DNA of 42,959 nucleotides from CAZWEZ01 sp964632795 (GTDB lineage: Bacteria > Pseudomonadota > Alphaproteobacteria > Rhodospirillales > 2-02-FULL-58-16), in contig CAZWEZ010000022.1 in the NCBI GenBank assembly GCA_964632795.1, positions 1 to 42,959 on the forward strand. Reading direction: 5' to 3'. This document shows, piece after piece, positions 15,085 to 22,701 of the stretch. The position numbers and the translations under genes are program-made. Below the pieces are notes generated by a model, which was given only the letters and a program-made list of their open reading frames with translations, ran no database searches and was not told the origin of the DNA. Positions within the stretch are counted from its first letter, which is position 1, and each line of letters begins with the position of its first letter.

Positions 15085-15645
15085 ATGACCGAAACCACGA
15101 CCGACGACATGTCCCGGCACCGAGACGCGGTGCGGGGCTTCGCCCTCAAGCTGCTTGGCGAGGTGGCCCTGGCCGAGGACATTACCCAGGAGACGTTCCT
15201 GCGCGCCCAGCGCACCGACGCCGGCTACCGGGGCGAGGCCGGGGAAAAGAGCTGGCTGTGCGCCATCGCCCTCAACCTGGTCCGCGATCATTTCCGCACT
15301 ACCGCCCGGCGTCCGGAAACGACCGCCGAGCCCGAGGCTGTCGAGAACGTCGCCGCCCCCGGCGACGCCGAACTCAACCTGCTCGAGAGCGAGATGTCGT
15401 CGTGCATCGGCGAGTTCCTGGCGCGCCTGCCCCGCCCCCAATACGACGTCGTCGCCCTCCACGACACCGCCGGCCTCGGCCACGCCGAGATCGCCGCCCA
15501 GCTCGACATCTCGGTGGCCAACTCGCGGGTCGTCCTGCACCGCGGCCGGCAGGCCCTGCGCGGGATGTTCGAGGAGGGCTGCGTCCTTGCCTTCGGCGAG
15601 GACGCCATCCCCTGCGAGCGCCGCCCGCCCTCCGGGGAAGACTAG
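15085..15645 (+). CDS. ECF-family RNA polymerase sigma factor
   Basis: This gene encodes a 186-residue ECF sigma factor. Region 2 (about 10-75) includes ALAEDITQETFLRAQR and SWLCAIALNLVRDHFR; region 4 (about 118-165) includes LPRPQYDVVALHDTAGLGHA and IAAQLDISVANSRVVLHRGR, the helix-turn-helix that reads the -35 box. A short C-terminal extension has two Cys (EEGCVLAFGEDAIPCERRP), which may sense redox state or bind metal. No classical anti-sigma gene follows; instead a small Cys-rich gene precedes it and an AhpD-like gene is convergent downstream. An ECF-type promoter at 14785-14811 suggests autoregulation. The regulon is unknown. Confidence 0.9.
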   Translation: MTETTTDDMSRHRDAVRGFALKLLGEVALAEDITQETFLRAQRTDAGYRGEAGEKSWLCAIALNLVRDHFRTTARRPETTAEPEAVENVAAPGDAELNLLESEMSSCIGEFLARLPRPQYDVVALHDTAGLGHAEIAAQLDISVANSRVVLHRGRQALRGMFEEGCVLAFGEDAIPCERRPPSGED

Positions 15646-15660
15646 TCGAGGTCCCGGGCG

Positions 15661-16209
15661 TTATCGCGGCGGAATCCGGCAGAAACCCTGGGGCGGGACG
15701 TCGAGGGCGCCGTTGAACTTGCTCGACATGTTCTGGAAGGCGATCAGGCCGGTCAGCTCGACCACCCCGTCGTCGTCGAAGTGCTCCCCGAGGCGGGCCG
15801 TCATGGCGTCGTCCACCTCGGCGTCCGAACGAGTGACGGCCTCGGCGTAGTCGAGGGCGGCGCGTTCGACATCGTCGAACAGGGGGCTGTCGCGCCATTG
15901 CTCCAGCGCCTCGACCTTGTCCATGGAGATGCCGCGGGCGAGCATGGTCGCCGAGTTGATGTCGACGCAGAACGCGCAGTGGTTGATCTGCGACACCCGG
16001 ACCGTGACCAGCGAACGCAACGCCGCCGGCAGCGGCGACCGCTTGCGGTCCAGGGCCCCGTAGAGCAGGGCCAGGGCGGCGAACACCCACGGCGAGCGGC
16101 CCCACAACAGTCCCGGTTCGAGGACCCGGCCGTAGGTGCGCTTCTGCTTGGCGAAGAACAGGCGGATGAACCAGGGATAGGCGGACAGGGGTTTGGCCTC
16201 GACGCGCAT
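15661..16209 (-). CDS. Carboxymuconolactone decarboxylase / AhpD-like protein
   Basis: This gene encodes a 182-residue member of the CMD/AhpD superfamily. The redox motif HCAFCVDIN (CxxC, about 77-85) with the following region is typical of AhpD-like alkylhydroperoxidase proteins, and LDYAEAVTRSDAEVDDAM is the conserved helix after it. The probable role is a thiol-based peroxidase or a related redox function. It is convergent with the ECF sigma gene, 15 bp apart; genetic linkage of CMD-family proteins and ECF sigma factors is known for other ECF groups, so a functional link is possible but not shown. Confidence 0.85.
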   Translation of the reverse strand: MRVEAKPLSAYPWFIRLFFAKQKRTYGRVLEPGLLWGRSPWVFAALALLYGALDRKRSPLPAALRSLVTVRVSQINHCAFCVDINSATMLARGISMDKVEALEQWRDSPLFDDVERAALDYAEAVTRSDAEVDDAMTARLGEHFDDDGVVELTGLIAFQNMSSKFNGALDVPPQGFCRIPPR

Positions 16210-16319
16210 GGGGATGCCTCCAAGGATGAGGAACCGGTGGCGAATATGTTACCTCGGTTGGCCCGGGTTCCATCAATTTCTGTTGACCGCGGGGCCGCCG
16301 CCTCCGTTTACTCCGCACC

Positions 16320-17303
16320 ATGAACGCCGAAATCCATGGCGCCGACGCTCCCCGGGTGTGGGCGCTGGCCGATGAGAGGGCCGGCAACCGGAGCCAGTGC
16401 CTGGGGGTGGCTGAGGCCCTGGGGCTGGGCTTCGAGGTCCGCGATCTCGCCTACACCGCCGCCGCGGCGATGCCCAACTTCGTGATCGGCGCCTCGTTCG
16501 CCGGACTCGACGCCGACAGCCGGGTTCATCTCGCCCCGCCGTGGCCCGAGGTGGTGGTCGCCGCCGGGCGGCGGACGGCGCCGGTGGCGCGCCACATCAA
16601 GCGGCTCGACGGCGGCCGTACGTTCCTGGTCCAGGTCATGTACCCGGGGGACGCCGGGGTCGACGACTTCGACCTCATCGCCGCCCCCGGCCACGACACC
16701 CTCGCCGAGCGCCCCAACCTGATCCGCACCATCGGCGCCCCCCACCGCATCACTCCGAAGGCCTTGGCGGCGGCGGCCGACCAATGGCGGGGGCGGCTGG
16801 CCGGCCTGCCGGCTCCGCGGATCGCCTTGATCGTCGGCGGCAGCACCCGGCGCCGCCGGTTCACCGACGCCATGGCCCGGGAACTGGGGGCCAGGGTCTC
16901 GCGGATGGCGGCCGACGCCGGCGGCTCGCTGCTGGTGTCGACCAGCCGGCGCACCGGGGCGGCGGGCGAAGCGCTGCTCGGCGAGATCGCCGTGCCCAGC
17001 CATGTCTACAGATGGGGGGACGGGGGCGACAACCCCTACCTGGGGTATCTCGGGCTGGCCGACGCGGTGGTCGTCACCGGCGATTCGGTGTCCATGTGCA
17101 CCGAGGCCTGCGCGGTCCCCAACCCGGTCCACATCTTCGCCCCCGAGGCGCTGACCACCGCCAAGCACGCCCGCCTGCACGACCAGCTGTACGCCAAGGG
17201 CTACGCCCGGCCGCTCGGCGACAGCTTCGAGGCGTGGACCCACCCGCCGCTCAACCCGGCCAACGATGTGGCCCAAGAGGTCCGCCGGCGGCTGGGGCTT
17301 TAA
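16320..17303 (+). CDS. ELM1/GtrOC1-family putative nucleoside-diphosphate-sugar epimerase (DUF1022)
   Basis: This gene encodes a 327-residue protein of the DUF1022 family, named after plant mitochondrial fission factor ELM1 but in bacteria resembling GT-B glycosyltransferases. Recognisable blocks are VWALADERAGNRSQCLGVAE (13-32), LIVGGSTRRRRF near 180, and the donor-site-like GLADAVVVTGDSVSMCTEAC near 255. The family fold suggests nucleotide-sugar binding, perhaps in envelope glycan synthesis, but the bacterial function is not settled. It is convergent with hemN, ten bases apart. Confidence 0.85.
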   Translation: MNAEIHGADAPRVWALADERAGNRSQCLGVAEALGLGFEVRDLAYTAAAAMPNFVIGASFAGLDADSRVHLAPPWPEVVVAAGRRTAPVARHIKRLDGGRTFLVQVMYPGDAGVDDFDLIAAPGHDTLAERPNLIRTIGAPHRITPKALAAAADQWRGRLAGLPAPRIALIVGGSTRRRRFTDAMARELGARVSRMAADAGGSLLVSTSRRTGAAGEALLGEIAVPSHVYRWGDGGDNPYLGYLGLADAVVVTGDSVSMCTEACAVPNPVHIFAPEALTTAKHARLHDQLYAKGYARPLGDSFEAWTHPPLNPANDVAQEVRRRLGL

Positions 17304-17313
17304 CCCTTTGGCG

Positions 17314-18663
17314 TCATACCGCCTTGGAGTGCCTTTTCTGGCCGCTGTCCAGGTAGGCGTCGAACACCGACGCGGCCAGCCGGACGAAGGGCCGGCCGTC
17401 CTCGGTAACCGTGATCCGCCGGCCGTCGATGACGACGATGCCGTCGCCGGCCAGCGGTTGAAGGCGCTCCATCTCGTCCGCGAAGGCGTCCGCGGCGGCG
17501 CCGTGGCGGCGGCACACGGCGTCGAGGTCGATATCCAAATCGCACATCAGCCGTTCGATGATGTCCGAGCGCAGGCGGTCCTCTTCGTCGAGCGCGAAGC
17601 CCCTGGCAATGGGAAGCCGGCCGGCCGCGACCGCCTCGCGGTAAGCCTTCAGGGGCAGCAGGTTCTGGATGTAGCCTTGGGGCAGGGAGCCGATGGCCGA
17701 GGCCCCGAAGCCCAGCATCCCGGTCGCCGAATCGGTGGTATAGCCCTGGAAGTTGCGGTGCAGGCGGCCCTCGGCGAGGGCCACCGCCAGGTCGTCGTCG
17801 CGGCGCGCGAAGTGGTCCAGCCCGATCGCCAGATAGCCCGCCTCGCCCAGCCGCCGCGAGGCTTCGGTGAACTGCTTCCAGCGTTCGAGCGAGTCGGGCA
17901 GCACAGCCTCGTCGATCATCTTCTGGTGGCTCTTCATCCACGGCACGTGGGCGTAGCCGAACAGGGCGACCCGGGTCGGTTCCAGGCCCGCCGCCAGGTC
18001 GACCATCGACAGCACCCGCTCGACGGTCTGGTGGGGCAGACCGTACATCAGGTCCATGTTGAGGCGCTCGATGCCGTGGCGGCGCAGCCAGCCGACCACC
18101 CGTTGGGTGACGTCGAAGGGCTGGATGCGGTTGATCGCCTCCTGGACCTGGGGCGCGAAGTCCTGGACGCCGATGCTGGCCCGGTTGACGCCGGCCGCCG
18201 CCATGGCCTTTACGTAGTCCTCGGTGGCGGTGCGGGGGTCCAGCTCGACGGCGATCTCGGAGTCCCGGTCGATGTCGAAGCGGGTGCCCAGGCGCTCGAT
18301 GATGCGCAGCCAGTCGTCCCCCTTCAACATCGTCGGGCTGCCCCCGCCCCAGTGCAGGTGGCGGGCCCTGAAGCGGCCGGGCAGGGCGTCGGCCACCAGG
18401 TCGATCTCGCCGAGCAGGATCTCCAGGTAGTCCCGCACCGGCTGGTAGCGTTTGACGATCTTGGTGTAGCAGCCGCAGAACCAGCACATCTCGTCGCAGA
18501 ACGGGATGTGGAAATAGAGCGAAAGGTCGAGCCCGGGATCGGTCTCGGCGAGCCACCGGCGATAGAGAGCTCCGTCCACCCCGTCGCCGAAATGGGGCGC
18601 CGTGGGGTAGCTGGTGTAGCGGGGAACCCGGAGATCGTACTTGGTGGCCAGATCGACGTTCAT
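17314..18663 (-). CDS. hemN: Oxygen-independent coproporphyrinogen III oxidase HemN
   Basis: This gene encodes a 449-residue radical-SAM enzyme that converts coproporphyrinogen III to protoporphyrinogen IX without oxygen in haem synthesis. The [4Fe-4S] motif is C56-x3-C60-x2-C63 (YFHIPFCDEMCWFCGCYTKI), with the extra Cys65 found in true HemN. LHWGGGSPTML contains the SAM-binding GGG, and IGLDHFARRDDDLAVALAEG, then RNFQGYTT, are HemN-specific segments that separate it from HemW. The N-terminal PRYTSYPTAPHF is also characteristic. Length matches the family. No FNR box was found in the 135 bp before the gene. Confidence 0.95.
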   Translation of the reverse strand: MNVDLATKYDLRVPRYTSYPTAPHFGDGVDGALYRRWLAETDPGLDLSLYFHIPFCDEMCWFCGCYTKIVKRYQPVRDYLEILLGEIDLVADALPGRFRARHLHWGGGSPTMLKGDDWLRIIERLGTRFDIDRDSEIAVELDPRTATEDYVKAMAAAGVNRASIGVQDFAPQVQEAINRIQPFDVTQRVVGWLRRHGIERLNMDLMYGLPHQTVERVLSMVDLAAGLEPTRVALFGYAHVPWMKSHQKMIDEAVLPDSLERWKQFTEASRRLGEAGYLAIGLDHFARRDDDLAVALAEGRLHRNFQGYTTDSATGMLGFGASAIGSLPQGYIQNLLPLKAYREAVAAGRLPIARGFALDEEDRLRSDIIERLMCDLDIDLDAVCRRHGAAADAFADEMERLQPLAGDGIVVIDGRRITVTEDGRPFVRLAASVFDAYLDSGQKRHSKAV

Positions 18664-18798
18664 GGAATACTAACCTAGTGACTAGAGCGGCCGGTTTCCA
18701 TGGCAATACCATGACTAATCGATACCGGGACCGACATTTCCGTTCTGGAACCGCCGGCCGCCGGGACGTACTGTGCGGGCGATGAAAGGGGAAGCCGG

Positions 18799-19233
18799 AT
18801 GAACGAATTGCCGATCACCAGCCGGGGCTGCGTCTATCCCTGGCAATGCGACCATATCGGCCACATGAACGTCACCTATTACGTCGCCAAGTTCGACGAG
18901 GCGACGTGGAACCTGTTCGCCATGATCGGCATCACGCCGTCCTACCTCAGGGACAGCGGCTGCGGCATGGCGGCGGTCCAGCAGAACTTCACCTATCGCC
19001 GGGAACTGCTGGCCGGAGACATCGTCACCGTGCGCACGCGGGTGGTCGAGGTCCGCGACAAGGTGCTCCGCTTCGACCATCAGATGGTCAACGGGGAGAC
19101 CGGCGAGGTGGCGGCAATCGCCGAGATGACCGGCGTCCATATCGACACCACGGCCCGCAAGTCCCGTCCCTTCCCCGAGGCCATCCTGGCGACGGCCCGG
19201 GCCCTGGCCGCGGCTCATGACGGCGGTCCATGA
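18799..19233 (+). CDS. Hot-dog fold acyl-CoA thioesterase (4HBT family)
   Basis: This gene encodes a 144-residue thioesterase that would hydrolyse an acyl-CoA. The 4-hydroxybenzoyl-CoA thioesterase signature is YPWQCDHIGHMNVTYYVAKF, with the catalytic Asp18. TYRRELLAGDIVTVRTRVVE is the central hot-dog strand region. The acyl substrate is unknown. It overlaps the following membrane-protein gene by four bases (ATGA), which implies translational coupling. Confidence 0.9.
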   Translation: MNELPITSRGCVYPWQCDHIGHMNVTYYVAKFDEATWNLFAMIGITPSYLRDSGCGMAAVQQNFTYRRELLAGDIVTVRTRVVEVRDKVLRFDHQMVNGETGEVAAIAEMTGVHIDTTARKSRPFPEAILATARALAAAHDGGP

Positions 19234-20468
19234 GCGGCCTCGCCTTCATCGCCTCCACGTTCGAGGCGCTTGGCGTCCTGGCCGCCCTGGCCGGCCTCGT
19301 CTTCGCCCTGCTGGAGGCGGGACGCAAGGACCACGACGGCCCCTTCGAAAGATGGCTGGCCCGGTGCTGGCGGCGGCTCGCCGACAGCGGATGGGGGGCG
19401 CTGGCCGGCAACCTGACCCGATGGCTGCTGGCGGCCATCGACGGCGTGCTCCGGGACTACTTCGTGGACGCCGACCGCAGCATCGTCTTCAGCGTCCTGT
19501 TCATCGGCACGGTCTTCGTGCTGATCCCGGCGGCCGCCCTGCTCAACGCGGCGATCGGCGGCTCGCCCTTCCTGATCCTGTACTTCGTTTCCCTGGTCGC
19601 CGTCCTGGCGGTCCTCAACTTCACCGGCGAGGTCCGCGCCCTGGCCGTCTTCAACCGGGCGGCGGCGCTGTACCTGGGGGTCTCGCTGATGCTGGTGGTG
19701 CCGGCCTACGTGCTGCAAGCCTTCATCGAGCGGATCAAGCACGAGAACATCGCCCACGCCGCCCTGGGGAGCATCCTGGTCGCCCCCTTCCTCTACATCA
19801 CCGCCTATTCGGCGATGGCGTCCCTCGACGTCCTCGGGCTGGGCCGCAAGTGGGGCCGAACACCGGCGCCCGCCGTCGTCGCCATACGTGGGTTCCTGGC
19901 CGCCCTGCCGGTGGCCTTCGTCCTTATCTTCTTCGCCCAGTTGGCGGGCCAGCTATCGGTCCTCGCGCCGGCTCCGGGGAGGTCGTGGGCGATGCTGGGC
20001 TCGAGCCTCTTCTTCGTTTCGGCCAGCCTGCCGCTGACGGTGGCCATCGTCGGCGCCGGGGCGCGCTCGACGAGCCGGCTGGCCTTGCCGGGGGCGTTGC
20101 TGGGCGGGCTGCTGGCGGCGGCGGCGCTGTCGTGCGCCCTGCTCTATTTCAGCGTCCTGGCGGGCCCCGAGGAAATGACCCCCGGCCAGGTGGTCAACGT
20201 GCTGCTGGGGATGACGCCCGATGGCGCGCGGGTCCACCTGGGGCACGATTTCTGGGCCATGCACCTGCCGTTTCTGCCGATCAAGATTTTCCTGGACCTG
20301 GTCGTCCTCGGCTGGCTGGCCAAGGCCGTGGCGCTCCCCTGGGGCGCCTGGACCGGGGCCGGAGACAGAGACGGAGACGGGCGGCCCAGGCCGTTCCTGT
20401 TGACGGCCCTGCTGTTCGCCGTCCTGTCGGGCGTAATGTGGGGCGCCGGGTATTTGACGTTTACGTAA
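19230..20468 (+). CDS. Polytopic membrane protein of unknown function
   Basis: This gene encodes a 412-residue protein with about ten hydrophobic segments, for example near residues 8-27, 88-112, 114-131, 149-168, 180-205, 215-235, 250-285, 290-310, 340-358 and 388-410. No enzyme or transporter signature is apparent. The loop near 370 (GAGDRDGDGRPRP) is short and charged. It is coupled to the thioesterase gene upstream by ATGA. Its last codons overlap the palindrome at 20455-20476 that probably controls the next gene. Confidence 0.7.
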   Translation: MSGLAFIASTFEALGVLAALAGLVFALLEAGRKDHDGPFERWLARCWRRLADSGWGALAGNLTRWLLAAIDGVLRDYFVDADRSIVFSVLFIGTVFVLIPAAALLNAAIGGSPFLILYFVSLVAVLAVLNFTGEVRALAVFNRAAALYLGVSLMLVVPAYVLQAFIERIKHENIAHAALGSILVAPFLYITAYSAMASLDVLGLGRKWGRTPAPAVVAIRGFLAALPVAFVLIFFAQLAGQLSVLAPAPGRSWAMLGSSLFFVSASLPLTVAIVGAGARSTSRLALPGALLGGLLAAAALSCALLYFSVLAGPEEMTPGQVVNVLLGMTPDGARVHLGHDFWAMHLPFLPIKIFLDLVVLGWLAKAVALPWGAWTGAGDRDGDGRPRPFLLTALLFAVLSGVMWGAGYLTFT

Positions 20469-20476
20469 ACGTAAAT
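20455..20476. promoter_or_regulatory. Palindromic operator upstream of isovaleryl-CoA dehydrogenase (LiuR-like)
   Basis: A perfect 16-bp palindrome, ACGTTTACGTAAACGT (20458-20473), is extended by imperfect TTG and AAA flanks. It stands 15 bp before the ivd start and overlaps the 3' end of the preceding gene. In proteobacteria, MerR-type LiuR regulators of branched-chain amino-acid degradation bind sites of this TTTACG/CGTAAA kind; assignment here is by memory of that motif and by context. No liuR gene is in the window. Confidence 0.65.
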
Positions 20477-20488
20477 TAGGATGCGGCG

Positions 20489-21661
20489 ATGATTCCCAAC
20501 CGTCCACCGTCGCTCGACTTCAATCTCGGCGAGACCGCCGACATGCTGCGGGATTCGGTGAGCGGCTTCGCCGCCGAGGAGATCGCGCCGATCGCCGCCG
20601 ACATCGACCGCGACAACGAATTCCCCCAACCCCTGTGGCGCAAGCTGGGCGCGTTGGGGGTGCTCGGGGTCACGGTCGAGGAGGACTACGGCGGCGCCGG
20701 CATGGGTTATTTGGAGCACGTGGTGGCGATGGAGGAGATCAGCCGCGCCTCGGGGGCGGTGGGGCTCAGCTACGGCGCCCATTCCAACCTCTGCGTCAAC
20801 CAGATCCGGCGCAACGCCAGCGGCCAACAGAAACGCCGCTACCTGCCCAAGCTGGTCAGTGGCGAGCACGTCGGCGCCCTGGCGATGAGCGAGTCCGGGG
20901 CCGGCTCCGACGTCGTCGGCATGAAGCTGCGCGCCGAGCGCAAGGGCGACCGCTACGTGCTCAACGGCACCAAGATGTGGATCACCAACGGTCCCGAGGC
21001 CGAGATCGTGGTCGTCTACGCCAAGACCGATCCCGAGGCCGGCTCACGCGGCATCACGGCGTTCATCGTCGAGCGGGGCTTCGCGGGCTTCTCCAGGGCC
21101 CAGAAGCTGGACAAGCTGGGGATGCGCGGCTCCAACACCTGCGAGCTGGTGTTCGAGGACTGCGAGGTGCCGGCGGAAAACGTGCTCGGCGTCGAGGGCA
21201 AGGGGGTCGAGGTGCTGATGAGCGGCCTCGACTACGAACGCACGGTGCTGGCCGCCGGACCGCTGGGCATCATGCAGGCGTGCATGGACGTGGTGCTGCC
21301 CTACCTCCACCAACGCCGTCAGTTCGACCGCCCCATCGGCTCGTTCCAGTTGATGCAGGGCAAGCTGGCCGACATGTACACCACCATGAACGCCTGCAAG
21401 GCCTACGTCTACAAGGTGGCCGAGGCCTGCGACCGCGGCGAAACCGCGCGCAAGGACGCCGCCGGGGCGATCCTGTTCGCCTCGGAGAAGGCGACCTGGA
21501 TGGCCCTGGAGGCGATCCAGTGCCTGGGCGGCATGGGCTACGTCAACGAATCCCCGACCGGCCGCCTGCTGCGCGACGCCAAGCTCTACGAGATCGGCGC
21601 CGGGACCTCCGAAATCCGCCGCTGGCTGATCGGCCGCGAGCTGTTCGATGAGAGCGGGTGA
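20489..21661 (+). CDS. ivd: Isovaleryl-CoA dehydrogenase
   Basis: This gene encodes a 390-residue FAD-dependent acyl-CoA dehydrogenase of the leucine degradation pathway, oxidising isovaleryl-CoA to 3-methylcrotonyl-CoA. The catalytic base is Glu250 in SGLDYERTVLAAGPLGI, the position used by isovaleryl-CoA dehydrogenases, while the usual C-terminal Glu is replaced (EIGAGTSEIRRWLIGREL). Signatures LAMSESGAGSD and QFDRPIG are present. This pair of features makes the assignment specific. Ribosome-binding site AGGATG precedes the ATG. A LiuR-like palindrome lies directly upstream. The methylcrotonyl-CoA carboxylase genes that usually follow are absent; a toxin-antitoxin pair sits there instead. 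Confidence 0.93.
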   Translation: MIPNRPPSLDFNLGETADMLRDSVSGFAAEEIAPIAADIDRDNEFPQPLWRKLGALGVLGVTVEEDYGGAGMGYLEHVVAMEEISRASGAVGLSYGAHSNLCVNQIRRNASGQQKRRYLPKLVSGEHVGALAMSESGAGSDVVGMKLRAERKGDRYVLNGTKMWITNGPEAEIVVVYAKTDPEAGSRGITAFIVERGFAGFSRAQKLDKLGMRGSNTCELVFEDCEVPAENVLGVEGKGVEVLMSGLDYERTVLAAGPLGIMQACMDVVLPYLHQRRQFDRPIGSFQLMQGKLADMYTTMNACKAYVYKVAEACDRGETARKDAAGAILFASEKATWMALEAIQCLGGMGYVNESPTGRLLRDAKLYEIGAGTSEIRRWLIGRELFDESG

Positions 21662-21672
21662 TCAATTAGATA

Positions 21673-21701
21673 TTGACAGTATAAATAGATCATGGCATAA
21701 T
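21673..21701 (+). promoter_or_regulatory. Sigma-70-like promoter of the VapBC-like operon
   Basis: TTGACA (21673-21678) and CATAAT (21696-21701) are 17 bases apart, in an AT-rich patch just after the ivd stop codon. A transcript would start near 21708, 13 bases before the first possible ATG of the antitoxin gene. Confidence 0.7.
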
Positions 21702-21720
21702 AAAAAAATCTGACACACAA

Positions 21721-22215
21721 ATGAGTTGCGCCATGACTGTCAACTTTATTACGGAATCGCAACCGTCGATGACCGAGATCGCCTCCGGACTGCCGACCAA
21801 GTCGGCAAAAATACGCGCGCTCGGCAAGGCGGGATATAAGCGGGCGGACATCGCCCGGTTTCTGGAAATCCGCTATCAGCACGTTCGTAACGTTCTGGTG
21901 TGTGCCGAGAAAAAAGAGGCGAGCCGGGAGCAAACCGTGGCTGCCGAGAAGCCGCCCGTCCAGGTCTGGGCACAGGTGGGGCCCGATGGCCGCGTCGTGA
22001 TCCCGGCGGCCTACCGGCGGCTTCTCGGAATCGAGGAGAGCGGCCACGTTCTCATGGTGCTGGAGGATGGCGAGGTCCGACTGATCGGCCGCAATGCCGC
22101 CATTGCCCGTGCTCAAGCGCTTGTAGCGAAATATGTACCCGAGGGCGTGAGTTTGGTCGACGAACTCTTGGCCGAGCGGCGCCGCGAAGTCGAACGAGAG
22201 CAGCAGGGTGAATAG
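21721..22215 (+). CDS. AbrB/MazE-type antitoxin with extra N-terminal HTH
   Basis: This gene encodes up to 164 residues; ATG at 21733 is an alternative start. The middle (VWAQVGPDGRVVIPAAYRRLLGI, about 87-109) is a SpoVT/AbrB swapped-hairpin DNA-binding domain. Before it, residues 25-60 (KSAKIRALGKAGYKRADIAR, then FLEIRYQHVRNVLV) look like a separate helix-turn-helix, which simple VapB antitoxins lack. The C-terminal helix-rich tail would neutralise the toxin. It overlaps vapC by eight bases. Expected role: binds and inhibits the PIN toxin and represses the operon. Lower GC than its neighbours suggests horizontal acquisition. Confidence 0.8.
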   Translation: MSCAMTVNFITESQPSMTEIASGLPTKSAKIRALGKAGYKRADIARFLEIRYQHVRNVLVCAEKKEASREQTVAAEKPPVQVWAQVGPDGRVVIPAAYRRLLGIEESGHVLMVLEDGEVRLIGRNAAIARAQALVAKYVPEGVSLVDELLAERRREVEREQQGE

Positions 22216-22594
22216 CGTCATCCTCGATTCCTCGGCGGCTCTCGCGGTTCTCAAGGGGGAACCAGGCGATAACGTGGTGAAGGCGCATATCCCCGGAGCC
22301 ACAATGTCGGCGGTAAACGTCGCCGAAGTTGTGGGCAAACTCGCGCAGTCGGGGATGAATGAGGACGAGATTCGTGTCGCCATCGCCACCCTCGGCGTCG
22401 AAGTCGTGCCTTTCGACGCCGAGTCCGCGATTGCAGCGGGGATGTTGACTCCCGACACTCGGAGTTCGGGCCTCTCTCTTGGCGATCGCGCCTGTCTTGC
22501 GATGGCGCGCTCTCTCGCGATGCCGGCGCTCACCTCGGACCGCGCCTGGGCAGACCTCGATATCGGAGTCGAGGTTCGGCTGATCCGGGATTGA
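22208..22594 (+). CDS. VapC-like PIN-domain toxin ribonuclease
   Basis: This gene encodes a 128-residue PIN-domain protein starting with GTG. The acidic metal-binding residues are in place: Asp near the N-terminus (VILDSSAALAVL), Glu in NVAEVVGKL, Asp in LSLGDRACLAMA and Asp in PALTSDRAWADL. PIN toxins cut RNA, often a tRNA anticodon or rRNA loop; the target is unknown. It overlaps the antitoxin gene by eight bases, the usual type II arrangement. Confidence 0.88.
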   Translation: MNSVILDSSAALAVLKGEPGDNVVKAHIPGATMSAVNVAEVVGKLAQSGMNEDEIRVAIATLGVEVVPFDAESAIAAGMLTPDTRSSGLSLGDRACLAMARSLAMPALTSDRAWADLDIGVEVRLIRD

Positions 22595-22701
22595 ACGAGG
22601 CAAATCGACCATCTTGGGCTATGGCTGTGATGGCTGGAAAAGTGTACGTTCACAAGAACGCAAAGCCCTATTGAGGGTCATAAAAAAGAAAGGACAAGAA
22701 A

